A stretch of 61,099 bases of DNA from Lachnospiraceae bacterium. Lineage in GTDB: Bacteria > Bacillota > Clostridia > Lachnospirales > Lachnospiraceae. Location of the stretch: contig CAJTFL010000024.1 in NCBI GenBank assembly GCA_910575565.1, positions 1 to 61,099 on the forward strand. The letters run 5' to 3'. The notes under the pieces were generated by a model, which had not been told where the DNA came from, did no database searches, and saw nothing but the letters and a program-made list of their open reading frames with translations. A program made the translations under genes and the position numbers. Positions within the stretch are counted from its first letter, which is position 1; each line of letters opens with the position of its first letter. Of the stretch, positions 1 through 8,888 are shown one piece after another.

Positions 1-239
1 TCAAGCGGAAGGGTGGTATTCTTTTCATAGGCAGTGGGAACGATCCTGTTTGATTGTTTTGTTGTGGTGACTTAACAATACTACTTTTAGGACTTGCTTT
101 CCACTGCTTTTGTTATAGAAAATAGAAAATCGCTATGCCATAGCCCTGGCAGGCCATCGCGCAGCGATTTTGTTCAATTCCCATTTATCGAGAAGTTACA
201 GAGAATAAAAAATCAGAATTTGAAGGGAGTATGCAGACG

Positions 240-1001
240 ATGGACAACTGGTTTACAATAGATAGAGTAGATGATAATACTTATATTATCAGTGAATATC
301 GACATTGGGAAGAAACGCATTGCTATTTACTAAATGGAAGCGAGCGAAGCCTACTTATTGACACAGGACTCGGTATTTTAAACATATACGATGAAGTGAT
401 TAAGTATACGGACAAGCCCATCACAGCGATAGCAACACACATTCATTGGGACCACATTGGAGGTCACAAATATTTTCCTAATTTCTACGCTCACGCTGCT
501 GAATTAGATTGGCTAAACGGTAAATTTCCACTGTCGATGGAAACAATTCGGGAGATGGTAGTTGAACGCTGTGATTTGCCAGACGGATTTGATGCCGGTT
601 CTTATGAGTTTTTCCAGGGAACGCCAACAAGGATTGTAGCCGACCATGATATGATTGATCTTGGTGGACGGCAGATTGAGGTGCTACACACCCCTGGACA
701 CTCGCCAGGACACCTGTGCTTTTGGGAAAAAGAGACAGGATATCTTTTTACTGGCGATTTGGTATATAAAGATGTATTATTTGCCTACTATCCATCTACC
801 GATCCAGATGCATATCTCACCTCGTTGGAAAAGGTTGCGTCTTTGCCCGTTAAGAGAGTGTTCCCCGCTCATCATTCCTTGGGTGTCCAGCCGGAAATCT
901 TATGTCGTATGCGGGATGCACTAGAGCAGCTAAAAACTGCCGGGAAACTGTACCATGGAAGTGGTAAGTTTGACTATGGTGATTGGGGAATATGGCTATA
1001 A
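240..1001 (+). CDS. MBL-fold metallo-hydrolase
   Basis: This is a single-domain metallo-beta-lactamase-fold hydrolase of about 253 residues. The zinc motif THIHWDHIGGH (HxHxDH) is followed by a downstream HTPGHSPGH histidine and a GDLVYKD aspartate, and the C-terminal PAHH supplies the last ligand, so the di-metal site is complete. The substrate cannot be told from sequence; small thioesterase, lactonase or glyoxalase II-like roles are all possible. An ATG at 231 is only 1 base from the AAGGGAG ribosome binding site, so I prefer the ATG at 240, about 10 bases away. A GyrI-like gene follows 28 bases later and is probably co-transcribed. Confidence 0.85.
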   Translation: MDNWFTIDRVDDNTYIISEYRHWEETHCYLLNGSERSLLIDTGLGILNIYDEVIKYTDKPITAIATHIHWDHIGGHKYFPNFYAHAAELDWLNGKFPLSMETIREMVVERCDLPDGFDAGSYEFFQGTPTRIVADHDMIDLGGRQIEVLHTPGHSPGHLCFWEKETGYLFTGDLVYKDVLFAYYPSTDPDAYLTSLEKVASLPVKRVFPAHHSLGVQPEILCRMRDALEQLKTAGKLYHGSGKFDYGDWGIWL

Positions 1002-1029
1002 TTTCTAATTTGTAGATAGGAGTGAGAAA

Positions 1030-1479
1030 ATGAAATATACAATAGAAGAAATAGTTCCTAAAAAAATAGCTTATTTGAGAAGAACAGGACCATATGGGGC
1101 TGAAAATCATAAATTGATGCAAGAATTAAAAAAATGGGCAATGAGTAAAAGTATTTTTAAAAATAGTATCATTTATGGAATAGCCCAAGATGGAATGGAC
1201 ACTCCACCAGAAAAATGCAGATATGATGTGTGTATTGTAGTAGAAGATGAGTCAATATTAGATAATAATGTTATGGTTGGAAAACTTCAGGGTGGAAAAT
1301 ATGCAACCTTTACAATTAACCATACTGCTGAAGATATTCAAAAATTTTGGCAACTTGTATTTGATATATTAAAAGAGAACAATATCCAATGCGATTTTTC
1401 TAAACCAATTTTAGAAAGATATAAAGAAAACCTAGTTAGTAATGGAAAATGTGAATTTTGCGTACCATTAGTGAATTAA
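1030..1479 (+). CDS. GyrI-like / AraC effector-binding domain protein
   Basis: This 149-residue protein starts with IEEIVPKKIAYLRRTGPYG and has the beta-alpha-beta layout of the GyrI-like small-molecule-binding fold that also forms the C-terminus of AraC and MerR-type regulators. There is no DNA-binding domain, so it is a stand-alone ligand-binding protein, possibly for sequestration or modification of a toxic compound. It follows the MBL hydrolase with a good ribosome binding site (AGGAGTG). A group II intron begins 12 bases after its stop codon. Confidence 0.7.
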   Translation: MKYTIEEIVPKKIAYLRRTGPYGAENHKLMQELKKWAMSKSIFKNSIIYGIAQDGMDTPPEKCRYDVCIVVEDESILDNNVMVGKLQGGKYATFTINHTAEDIQKFWQLVFDILKENNIQCDFSKPILERYKENLVSNGKCEFCVPLVN

Positions 1480-1491
1480 CAAATTTCAGTT

Positions 1492-3363
1492 GTGTGCCCA
1501 GCAAAGGGCAATTAACCTAACAGGTGCAAATCCTGTCTGCGAAGGTCTAGCCAACCAGCAGTAGCGAGTCTTGCGTGGCAGTCAGTAATGGCTGGTGCGA
1601 AGCGTAGACAGCGAGCAAGTAGGGCTGCAATGCGATTGAGCCTCGAAATGTTGAAGTCCAGAGGGCTGACGTCTTAACTGGTGCGGAAAGCAATATCGGG
1701 CAGTTCGTATAAGGCGAGAACTGTCCGGCACTGCGGGGTCAAAGAGCCAGTCATGCTTGACATTGTGGTTAATTGTCAACTGGGGAGAGCCTGCTGCTTC
1801 TTGGAAACAAGTACGTTTTATCAACTAGAAGATGGAGACAAGCGGATGGGTGGCAGGCAGTCGGATAGTCTCATAGTACCATGGAAGCCGGGTAATGCCG
1901 GTGGAGGGAAGGGGGCTGCATAGTAACGGTCTTTCTGAGGACACATCAACCGTGCACAGGAACGGAGGTATTGATGGGAACAAAATTAGAAAGGATAGCA
2001 GAAATATCGGCGACAACGCCGAAGCCAGAGTTCACTTCTCTGTACCATCTGATAAATGCTGAAATGCTCATGCAGTGCCATAAGGAACTGGATGGGAAGA
2101 AGGCAGCAGGGATTGACAGGGTGACAAAAGCAGAGTATGAAGAACACCTGGAAGAGAACATCACAAATCTGGTGGAGCGGTTAAAGAACAAGGCATACAA
2201 GCCACTGCCGTCGCTAAGGGTGTATATACCGAAAAGCAACGGGAAGATGAGGCCGCTGGGGATTGCCTCTTACGAGGACAAGATTGTGCAGCTTGCGGTA
2301 AAGAAAATACTGGAAGCGATTGATGAACCGAGATTCCTTAACTGTATGTATGGGCTCAGACCAAACAGAGGATGCCATGATGCGATAAAGGAAGTCCACC
2401 GTCAATTACAGAACGAATGGATTAACTATGTGGTGGACGCAGACATCAGGGGATTCTTTGGCCACATGAGCCATGAATGGCTTATGAAGTTTCTGGGGCT
2501 GTATATTAAGGACAGAAATCTTCTGTGGCTGATAAACAAATATCTGAAAGCCGGAGTGGTAACAGAAGGTGTCCATGAAGCAGGCGGGGAAGGTTCAACG
2601 CAGGGAAATATCATCAGCCCGATTCTGGCAAATATCTATATGCACAATGTATTAACGCTGTGGTACAAATTTGTAGTGCTGAAAGAGACAGAAGGGAAGT
2701 GCTTCCTGGCTGTGTATGCAGATGATTTTATTGCGGGATTCCAGCACAAGTCAGACGCAGAGAGATATTATGCCGCACTGAAGGAAAGGCTGGGGAAATT
2801 CAATCTTGAGCTGGAGGAGAGTAAGAGCCGACTGATTGGGTTTGGAAGGTACGCGGGGAGCAACAGCAGACGCAGATATGGAAAGAAGCCGGAGACATTT
2901 GATTTTCTGGGTTTTACTTTCTACTGTGGGAAAGGCAGGAAGAGCGGAAATTTCTGTGTGAAGCTGAAAACAAGCAGAAAGAAATATGCACAGAAACTAA
3001 AAGCCACGAAGGGATGGCTGTATGCCAATAACGACCTGCCTGTGAAGGAACTGATAGAAAAGCTGAATAAGAAGCTGGTAGGGCACTATAGGTATTATGG
3101 TGTCTCCTATAATGGCAAGAAGCTGGGCTCTTTTCTGCATTTCACCCAAAGATATCTGTGTAAAGCACTGAACAGGCGAAGCCAGAAGAAAAGCTATACA
3201 TGGGATGGGTTTGCTGATATGCTAAAAGTTTATCCCTTAGCAAAACCAAAGATTTATGTGAGGTTATTCTAAAAGTGAATGTTATTATGAGGAGCCGTGT
3301 GCGTGAAAGGCGCACGCACGGATCTGTGAGGGGCTTGCGGCGTGAGCCGCTTGTCTGCTCGAC
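1492..3363 (+). mobile_element. Group II intron with encoded reverse transcriptase
   Basis: The 5' end GTGTGCCCAGC matches the GUGYG consensus. The last about 75 bases hold a clear domain V (3292-3325, AGCCGT/ACGG stem with a GTGAAAGG apical part) and a domain VI hairpin (GCGGCGTGAGCCGC) ending in a CTCGAC-type AY end at about 3363. The 480 bases before the reverse transcriptase are structured, non-coding RNA (domains I-IV). The intron sits in a non-coding position just after a GyrI-like gene, so it interrupts nothing obvious. Ends are exact to a few bases only. Confidence 0.85.
1974..3272 (+). CDS. ltrA: Group II intron reverse transcriptase/maturase
   Basis: The protein (432 aa) has the reverse transcriptase fingers/palm blocks with the catalytic YADD box (VYADDFIAGFQ, about residues 250-260) followed by a maturase X domain rich in Lys/Arg (FLGFTFYCGKG, VGHYRYYGV). 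There is no C-terminal HNH endonuclease domain, so retrohoming would rely on nicked or replication-fork DNA. It splices and mobilizes the surrounding intron RNA. GGAGG at 1964 favours the ATG at 1974; the in-frame TTG at 1971 directly before it is an alternative. It appears intact. Confidence 0.9.
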   Translation: MGTKLERIAEISATTPKPEFTSLYHLINAEMLMQCHKELDGKKAAGIDRVTKAEYEEHLEENITNLVERLKNKAYKPLPSLRVYIPKSNGKMRPLGIASYEDKIVQLAVKKILEAIDEPRFLNCMYGLRPNRGCHDAIKEVHRQLQNEWINYVVDADIRGFFGHMSHEWLMKFLGLYIKDRNLLWLINKYLKAGVVTEGVHEAGGEGSTQGNIISPILANIYMHNVLTLWYKFVVLKETEGKCFLAVYADDFIAGFQHKSDAERYYAALKERLGKFNLELEESKSRLIGFGRYAGSNSRRRYGKKPETFDFLGFTFYCGKGRKSGNFCVKLKTSRKKYAQKLKATKGWLYANNDLPVKELIEKLNKKLVGHYRYYGVSYNGKKLGSFLHFTQRYLCKALNRRSQKKSYTWDGFADMLKVYPLAKPKIYVRLF

Positions 3364-3473
3364 TGTCAAGTTGTTTCAAACCTTTCTTAACCCCTTTAGT
3401 TAAGAGACATCGTTTGCAATAACTCTATGGAAGTTTTGTAACTAGGTAGTTGATTCCAATGGAGGAAACAAAT

Positions 3474-3839
3474 ATGGATATTCAGAAAATTATCAGCTTA
3501 GTAACAAAGACCCAATGGTTAATAAAAAACCGTGAAATGGCCGCTCATGTAAAAGAGAAAGGTCTTGCAGACTACGTAACGCAGGTAGATATTGCCGTGC
3601 AAAATTTTTTAAAGAAGGAGCTGTTTGCCCTTGCACCGGATATTCAATTTCTCGGAGAAGAAACTGGATTGCAGGAAATAAAAGCGGATAGCTTTTGGAT
3701 TTTAGACCCGGTTGACGGGACTACCAACCTTATGCACGACTATCAGCACAGCGTTGTATCTTTAGCGCTGTGCCGTCAGGTGGAAATTGTTATGGGAATC
3801 GTATACGATCCCTTCCATGAAGAAGTTTGTTTGCTATAA
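3474..3839 (+). pseudogene. Inositol monophosphatase family, N-terminal fragment
   Basis: About 121 residues match the N-terminal half of inositol monophosphatase-like phosphatases: GEE (metal ligand) and the hallmark DPVDGTTN metal-binding motif are both present. The family is usually about 250-270 residues and has a second C-terminal metal motif (WDxAAG), which is missing. The reading frame runs straight into the start of a DUF3795 pseudogene in another frame, so this is a deletion scar. GGAGG at about 3462 supports the ATG at 3474. The product is unlikely to be active. Confidence 0.75.
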
Positions 3840-4189
3840 ACATTGCTATCACAAAAAGCCATGTGCAGGTTGCTTAAATAGTGATAAGGGAAAACCAGAA
3901 CATTGCCGTAAGTGCAAAATATAAGATTGTATCAAAATCAAAGGATTGTCTTATTGCTTTGAATGTTCCGAATATCCATGTAAACAGATAAAAAATCTTG
4001 AAAAAAGCTATAAAAAGCTATAAAAAGCGGTATCAGGCAAGTCTCATGGCAAACAGTGAAGCTGTCCGTCAACATGGTTTGGAAATATTTATGGAAGAGC
4101 AGAGAGAGAAATATACCTGCCTGAAATGCGGCGGAATCATTTCGATCCATGACAGAGAATGCAGCGAGTGTCAGGAGAAAATGAAATAA
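3817..4189 (+). pseudogene. DUF3795 protein, broken
   Basis: Translation from ATG 3817 gives a cysteine-rich DUF3795 start (KPCAGC, HCRKCKI), an in-frame TAA, then DCIKIKGLSYCFECSEYPC in the same frame. The frame is lost in a short tandem repeat (AAAAAGCTAT repeated at about 4000-4025), and the C-terminus continues in another frame (RYQASLMANSEAVRQHGLE ... CLKCGGIISIHDRECSEC). The parts line up in order as a single about 120-residue family member, so one nonsense codon and one frameshift broke it. The repeat is the likely site of slippage. Confidence 0.7.
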
Positions 4190-4217
4190 AGAAATCCGAA
4201 TGGGAGGAACGCAATCA

Positions 4218-5015
4218 TTGTCAGATAGAAAAGTCATATTACAGTTTACAGTTTTAACCTTTTGTATTGCATATGGTGTATCAGGTGCTTTGATTGCTCT
4301 GGGGCAATTCGGATATAAGGTTTATAGTCTGGTTAATTCTTTACACCAATTTGCAATGAATATACCTTTTGCTATCTATATTTTATCTCCTGCGATTGCC
4401 TCTTATGTTGTTCTGAAGAAGAATAACAATGTAACAGGTTTTCCAGAATGGTTAAAAACAGTCTTTTTTGCAAAAAATAAAATTTCCGTCTATTTGTTTA
4501 TTGTAACAGGGATTGCTTTGTATTTTGGGACACACATAATTGTATCGGGCTGTGATGGAATAGCGCTTCCCTTTTATATGTTTTTCCTGTCCTTGCCAGG
4601 GAATTTCATCATTGGCGGCATGGAGGAAGCGGGTTGGATGTATGTATTGCAACCCAGATTGGACAAAAAATACGGCTTTGTTCTTTCTTCTTTTTTAGTT
4701 GGAATGATTTGGGCATTTTGGCATATCCCTCTCTTTTTTATTCCCGGAACGAATCACTGTGACGGGCTGATTAATTTCTGGATGTTCAATGTTCAAGTCA
4801 TGTCGTTAAGTTTTTTCAGAGGGGCAATCTACAAAATAGCAGGAAAAGGCTATGTGTTTGTGTATGTGCTTTTCCATACTATGTTCAACGCTGCATCCTC
4901 TCTGTTTGGCTCCATAATGATGACGTGGACGGGAACGATTGCCGCAAATGCTGTAATGATTCTTTTTTCATTAACAATCATTACTGTATACAACAAATCT
5001 AAGAAAATAAATTAA
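4218..5015 (+). CDS. CPBP family intramembrane metalloprotease
   Basis: A polytopic membrane protein of about 265 residues with the CPBP/Abi signature: EEAGWMYVLQP (glutamate pair plus distal Arg-like position), FWHIPLFF and LFHTMFNA histidines near the third and fourth conserved membrane segments. Such proteins are homologous to Rce1-type CAAX proteases and in Bacillota often confer self-immunity or process peptides. GGGAGG at 4203 fits a TTG start at 4218 (MSDRKVIL); an ATG at 4200 overlaps that ribosome binding site and looks less likely. Confidence 0.8.
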   Translation: MSDRKVILQFTVLTFCIAYGVSGALIALGQFGYKVYSLVNSLHQFAMNIPFAIYILSPAIASYVVLKKNNNVTGFPEWLKTVFFAKNKISVYLFIVTGIALYFGTHIIVSGCDGIALPFYMFFLSLPGNFIIGGMEEAGWMYVLQPRLDKKYGFVLSSFLVGMIWAFWHIPLFFIPGTNHCDGLINFWMFNVQVMSLSFFRGAIYKIAGKGYVFVYVLFHTMFNAASSLFGSIMMTWTGTIAANAVMILFSLTIITVYNKSKKIN

Positions 5016-5044
5016 AATATTAGGATTTTAGGAGGTACATATCT

Positions 5045-5377
5045 ATGAAGGATAGGATTGCATACTGCGGATTGGACTGTGAAAAGTGTGACGCATATCT
5101 TGCAACAATCAATGACGACAAGGCGTTGCGTGAGAAAACTGCAAAACGATGGGCCGAGTTAAATAATGCTCCCATTTTACCTGAACATATCAACTGTGAG
5201 GGATGTCGGGTTGATGGAATTAAAACTGTATTCTGCGATAGTCTTTGCGGAATTCGCCAGTGCGCATTGAAAAAAGGTGTGACGACATGCGGTGACTGTC
5301 CAAACATGGAAAGCTGTCAGACTGTTGGAGAGATTATCTCAAATAACCCCGATGCTCTAAAAAACCTGAGGGGATAA
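5045..5377 (+). CDS. DUF3795 domain protein
   Basis: A 110-residue soluble protein with the DUF3795 cysteine pattern: YCGLDCEKCDAY at the N-terminus, then CEGC, CDSLCGIRQCALKKG, CGDCPNMESC. The cysteines suggest metal binding; no reaction is established for the family. It has a strong AGGAGG ribosome binding site and follows the CPBP protease by 29 bases. It is one of three DUF3795 genes in 3.3 kb. Confidence 0.75.
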   Translation: MKDRIAYCGLDCEKCDAYLATINDDKALREKTAKRWAELNNAPILPEHINCEGCRVDGIKTVFCDSLCGIRQCALKKGVTTCGDCPNMESCQTVGEIISNNPDALKNLRG

Positions 5378-5442
5378 ATTACATATCAGTTTGACAACTT
5401 GGAAGTTGCAACAAAGAATATATAACAAATGGGGATATACCT

Positions 5443-5949
5443 TTGGAAACATTAAAATTAAGATTTCAATATACTCAAAGTGAATATATAAAAGCAGAAA
5501 GGCAATATTTAATTTCTAGTAAAACTATACATAAATATGATATTGCTTTAGTCACTTTATTTTTGTTGCTATCAGTAGTTTATATGCTGTTCTCCTCTTT
5601 TAGCGTATTTAGTATTTTAATATTTGGATTGATAATTGTTGTAACTGCATTGGGAAGCTATTTATATATTCTAATGCCTATACTGAAATTCAAACAAACT
5701 GCAAAATATCATGAGGAATATACGCTGGTATTTTCTAAGGAAACCATTATATTTAAAACACAAAGCATTGAATCAGAAATGAAGTGGGACATTTACTTTG
5801 CACTATGGGAGAGCCACGATTTTTATTACTTAATTCAAGCACCACGAATATATACGTTAATTCCAAAAAGAGTTTTTAAAGACCTAAACGAAAAACAGCT
5901 ATTTGAAGAAATTGCACAATCAAGAGTAAAAACAACAAAGCATGTATAA
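5443..5949 (+). CDS. YcxB-like membrane protein
   Basis: A 168-residue protein with a short N-terminal soluble segment, two closely spaced membrane helices (about residues 30-80), and a C-terminal soluble domain (KWDIYFALWESHDFYYLI) typical of the YcxB family. Function of this family is unknown. The start is TTG at 5443 (METLKLRF), preceded by a weak GGGG box. The gene is distinctly AT-rich. Confidence 0.6.
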   Translation: METLKLRFQYTQSEYIKAERQYLISSKTIHKYDIALVTLFLLLSVVYMLFSSFSVFSILIFGLIIVVTALGSYLYILMPILKFKQTAKYHEEYTLVFSKETIIFKTQSIESEMKWDIYFALWESHDFYYLIQAPRIYTLIPKRVFKDLNEKQLFEEIAQSRVKTTKHV

Positions 5950-6035
5950 TGAACATATCCTACAATGTAACAATTTTCAGCTTGTCGAGACTTTGAACAG
6001 ATCCGAAAAATGTAATTTGAAGGGAGAAAGATTCA

Positions 6036-6452
6036 ATGAAAGAATTTAGTCAAGAAGCAGAACAGGTCATGATTGAGCGTTTCGGGAAAGATACGATTAT
6101 ATCATTAGCAACAACAGAAAATGCAACGCCTTATGTGCGATACGTCAATGCCTATTACGAAAATGGAGCATTTTATGTCATTACCCATGCACTTTCAAAC
6201 AAAATGAAACATATAAAAGACAACCCTGTTGTTGCAATCGCCGGCGAATGGTTTACAGCGCATGGAAAAGGCGTCAGTCTGGGTTATTTCGGAAAAAGAG
6301 AGAATTGTGTGATTGCAGAGAAGCTAAAAAAAGTCTTTGCTGAATGGATCGATAACGGCCATACTGATTTTGACGATGAAAACACTATCATTCTGCGTGT
6401 GGAATTAACAGATGGCCTGTTGCTCTCGCATGGTACAAGATATGAGTTTTAA
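6036..6452 (+). CDS. Pyridoxamine 5'-phosphate oxidase family protein
   Basis: This 138-residue protein has the split-barrel flavin-binding fold: IISLATTENATPYVRYVNAYYENGAFY is followed by the ALSNKMKHIKDNPVVAIAGEWF segment typical of PPOX/general-stress FMN-binding proteins. It probably binds FMN or F420-like cofactors; substrate unknown. A clear GAAGGGAG ribosome binding site precedes the ATG. Confidence 0.75.
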   Translation: MKEFSQEAEQVMIERFGKDTIISLATTENATPYVRYVNAYYENGAFYVITHALSNKMKHIKDNPVVAIAGEWFTAHGKGVSLGYFGKRENCVIAEKLKKVFAEWIDNGHTDFDDENTIILRVELTDGLLLSHGTRYEF

Positions 6453-6536
6453 GTTTTCAAATTTTCTACTTTGCTATGTCAAGTATTATCAGAGCTTGTC
6501 TTGAATATTTGCAGGCAGGCTGTTTAAGGAGGTTCC

Positions 6537-7088
6537 ATGAAAGGATTTAACCGACCAAATCAATTATTTTCCCTCTGCGGTTTGAATTGCGGGCTTTGCC
6601 CCATGTTCTTGAATAAAAACTGCCCCGGCTGCGGCGGCGGTGAGGGGAACCAATCCTGCAAAATTGCAAGATGCAGCATGGAACATGGCGGTGTTGAATA
6701 TTGTTTCCAATGCAGTGAATACCCTTGCGAAAAATACGATCATATTGATGACTTTGATTCCTTTATAACACATCGAAATCGAAAATCCGATATGGAAAAG
6801 GTCAAACGCTTTGGGATAGACGCTTATAATGCAGAACAGGCGGAGAAGGCCAACATTCTGGAGGTTTTATTATCCAATTATAATGATGGCCGCAAAAAGA
6901 CACTCTTTTGTGTAGCCGTTAACCTGCTGGGACTGCAAGAGCTGCAAACGGTACTCAGGGAAATTGAATGTAAACCTGATATGGAAACAATGGCGCTCAA
7001 AGAAAAAAGCGCATTTGTTGCTGGATTACTGCAGGATGCGGCGGCAGCGAAAAATATTGATTTAAAACTTCATAAGAAAAAGGGATAA
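6537..7088 (+). CDS. DUF3795 domain protein, cysteine-rich
   Basis: A 183-residue protein whose first half has dense cysteine pairs (LCGLNCGLCPMF, CPGCGGG, CKIARCSMEHGG, YCFQCSEYPCEKY), the DUF3795 pattern also found in the broken copy at 3.8 kb. The C-terminal half is helical with no recognised motif. It is intact, with AGGAGG directly upstream, and is followed by a rho-independent terminator. Confidence 0.7.
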   Translation: MKGFNRPNQLFSLCGLNCGLCPMFLNKNCPGCGGGEGNQSCKIARCSMEHGGVEYCFQCSEYPCEKYDHIDDFDSFITHRNRKSDMEKVKRFGIDAYNAEQAEKANILEVLLSNYNDGRKKTLFCVAVNLLGLQELQTVLREIECKPDMETMALKEKSAFVAGLLQDAAAAKNIDLKLHKKKG

Positions 7089-7174
7089 TTTGAATATACT
7101 ATGATTTTTATACATGAATCATTGCTTATAGATCATCTAATCTTCCCTTCTCTCAATTAAATATTTTTGAAACT

Positions 7175-7202
7175 GCGCCACATATTTTCAGTGGTGCTTT
7201 TT
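7175..7202 (+). terminator. Rho-independent terminator
   Basis: GCGCCAC and GTGGTGC form a 7-bp stem around a 9-base loop, followed by TTTTT. It closes the transcription unit ending with the DUF3795 gene. Confidence 0.7.
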
Positions 7203-7288
7203 CTCTGTAATAAAACGCAAAGATATTGGAAGCCTTTGCTTTTTTAATCCAATAAAAGTTATTTTACAAATAAATCGTTCAAACACAC

Positions 7289-7343
7289 TTGACAAATAAG
7301 CGCTCGTTTACTATAATGCAGATATGTAAACGAGCGTTTATTT
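7289..7343 (+). promoter_or_regulatory. TetR promoter with inverted-repeat operator
   Basis: TTGACA (7289-7294) and TATAAT (7312-7317) are separated by 17 bases. An almost perfect 18-bp inverted repeat (7295-7312 and 7326-7343, core CGCTCGTTTAC / GTAAACGAGCG) covers the spacer and the region just past the -10 box. This is a classic TetR autorepression layout. Confidence 0.8.
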
Positions 7344-7358
7344 GCAGGAGGTGTGAAA

Positions 7359-8003
7359 ATGGCTAATACAAAAGAAAATATTTTAGTAACCGCTCTTAGA
7401 CTGTTCGCCCAAGATGGCTATGAAGCAGTTTCTGTGAGTAAGATTGCGGGAGAATTGGGCATGACAAAAGGCGCACTATATAGACACTATAAAAATAAGC
7501 GTGATATTTTCGATAAGATTTTTGAACATATATGCCAATTAGACATTTAACGATCTAAAAAAGCAGGCATTCCAGAAAAAGAATTTGATGGAACCACAGA
7601 ACTTTTTAGGAATACTTCAATACAAAGCGTTAAGGCATATATGGAGTCTCAATTTCATTATTGGACAGAGGATGAAATTGCTTGCAATTTTCGCAAAATG
7701 TTGACATTGGAACAGTACAGAAATTCCGAAATGACAAGCCTTTATCAAAAAGTTTTGGGAAATGGCCCTGTCAGTTTTATCGAGGATTTATTTCGTGAAA
7801 TGATGGAACAAGGAGTTTGGTGCAAAGGTGAGCCAAAACAAATGGCGGTTGAATTTTATGCTCCCTTTTATCTGTTATTAACTATTTCAGATGCGGCACA
7901 TGATAAGGAAGAAAGAGAAGAAATTGAAAATCTCTTTACAGCGCATATGGAATTTGAATGGGTTTTGTGCCCTGTTTGCAAAAACAAGACACTCTTGAAA
8001 TAG
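7359..8003 (+). pseudogene. TetR/AcrR regulator, interrupted by a stop
   Basis: The N-terminal helix-turn-helix is intact (KIAGELGMTKGALYRHYKNK), but TAA at 7548-7550 stops translation after about 63 codons. The same frame then continues through a TetR-like ligand domain (QFHYWTEDEIACNFRKMLT) to a stop at 8003. The last residues (EWVLCPVCKNKT) belong to a KTR protein, so the TetR tail seems fused into a KTR remnant. The operator upstream is intact. A truncated DNA-binding domain could still be made. Confidence 0.75.
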
Positions 8004-8129
8004 AGAGAAGATACATTTTTAAGAAAATACCCTTTGTTCTGTCCAAAGTGTAAACAAGAACGAATTATTTCAGCGGAAAACTTAAAGATAGTCGTTATTG
8101 AGGAAACATCTGGTTTTCCGAAAATATAA
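7947..8129 (+). pseudogene. Cysteine-rich KTR family protein, broken
   Basis: Translation gives EWVLCPVCKNKTLLK, a TAG at 8001, then REDTFLRKYPLFCPKCKQE in the same frame to a TAA at 8127. The two CPxC pairs and overall order match the small KTR zinc-ribbon proteins common on clostridial conjugative transposons. One nonsense codon breaks it, and its front is merged with the TetR frame. Confidence 0.6.
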
Positions 8130-8180
8130 TAATTTACAAAGTCCAACGAAAGTTGTGCTTATAAAAACAGGAGGATTTTT

Positions 8181-8259
8181 ATGTATAAGAAATATTTATT
8201 ATCGGAGATTGTTTGCTAACCGGGAGGTTTGCGTAAAATCAATCTCTACCAAACCTCCC
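8181..8259 (+). promoter_or_regulatory. Possible leader peptide and hairpin before RNHCP gene
   Basis: ACAGGAGG followed by ATG 8181 opens a 12-codon ORF (MYKKYLLSEIVC, stop at 8219). Two bases later a perfect 9-bp inverted repeat begins (GGGAGGTTT 8222-8230 / AAACCTCCC 8251-8259). A short translated leader directly before a stem is the geometry of attenuation or antibiotic-induced leaders, but there is no T run and the second stem arm lies 40 bases ahead of the next start. Confidence 0.35.
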
Positions 8260-8299
8260 AAAAGGGCAATTACCAAGACTTTTAGGAGGATCAATTTTC

Positions 8300-8725
8300 A
8301 TGAATAGAGAAAACAAACGGAAACAATATGAAAAAGGGTACTATCGTACTCATGCTTGTAATGACAGTTTTACCTGCAAAGTTTGTGGCAGGCTTGTTGT
8401 GCCAGCAGGTGCCGGAAGTGATCACCGCAATCATTGTCCAAACTGTTTGCACAGTCTCCATGTGGATATAGAACCTGGCGACCGTGAGTCTGATTGCGGT
8501 GGTATTATGGAGCCGATAGCGGTATGGGTACGTAAAAATGGTGAATGGGCAATTATCCACCGTTGCCGTAGATGTGGACAACTTTCATCTAACCGAATAG
8601 CAGCCGATGACAATCCCATGAAACTAATGTCACTCGCCATGAAACCCGTAGCACTTCCACCATTCCCGCTTGAAAAAATTGAAGAAATGACAGATTTAAT
8701 GGCTGGAGATGGAAAGTTAAAGTAA
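8300..8725 (+). CDS. RNHCP domain zinc-ribbon protein
   Basis: A 141-residue protein carrying the RNHCPNCLHSLH signature that names the family, preceded by CKVCGRLV and followed by CRRCGQLSSNR, giving two four-cysteine zinc ribbons. Function is unknown; a nucleic-acid-binding role is plausible. AGGAGG is 7-12 bases before the start. A strong terminator follows. Confidence 0.8.
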   Translation: MNRENKRKQYEKGYYRTHACNDSFTCKVCGRLVVPAGAGSDHRNHCPNCLHSLHVDIEPGDRESDCGGIMEPIAVWVRKNGEWAIIHRCRRCGQLSSNRIAADDNPMKLMSLAMKPVALPPFPLEKIEEMTDLMAGDGKLK

Positions 8726-8752
8726 ATATAAAACTATACAGAGCAAGACGCA

Positions 8753-8796
8753 GAGCCAATAACACGCAAATTAAAATGCGGTTATCGGCTCTTTTT
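8753..8796 (+). terminator. Rho-independent terminator
   Basis: GAGCCAATAAC pairs with GTTATCGGCTC (one mismatch) and an inner GCA/TGC pair extends the stem; TTTTTC follows. It ends the RNHCP unit and separates it from the conjugative-element stump. Confidence 0.8.
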
Positions 8797-8888
8797 CTTG
8801 GGAAAGAAATGGCAACCGCTAGGGCGGTATTGCTGTGTCAGATTTTATCTTTGCTATATAAGCTAAATTCAAAAAGGAGGCGATTTTT

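Noticed and set aside
1..50. Possible 3' end of a CDS (KRKGGILFIGSGNDPV)
   Set aside because: Too short to identify, and the rest of 1-230 shows no further signal.
850..1122. Minus-strand ORF opposite the MBL and GyrI genes
   Set aside because: Shadow of two well-supported genes, no ribosome binding site, no recognisable domain.
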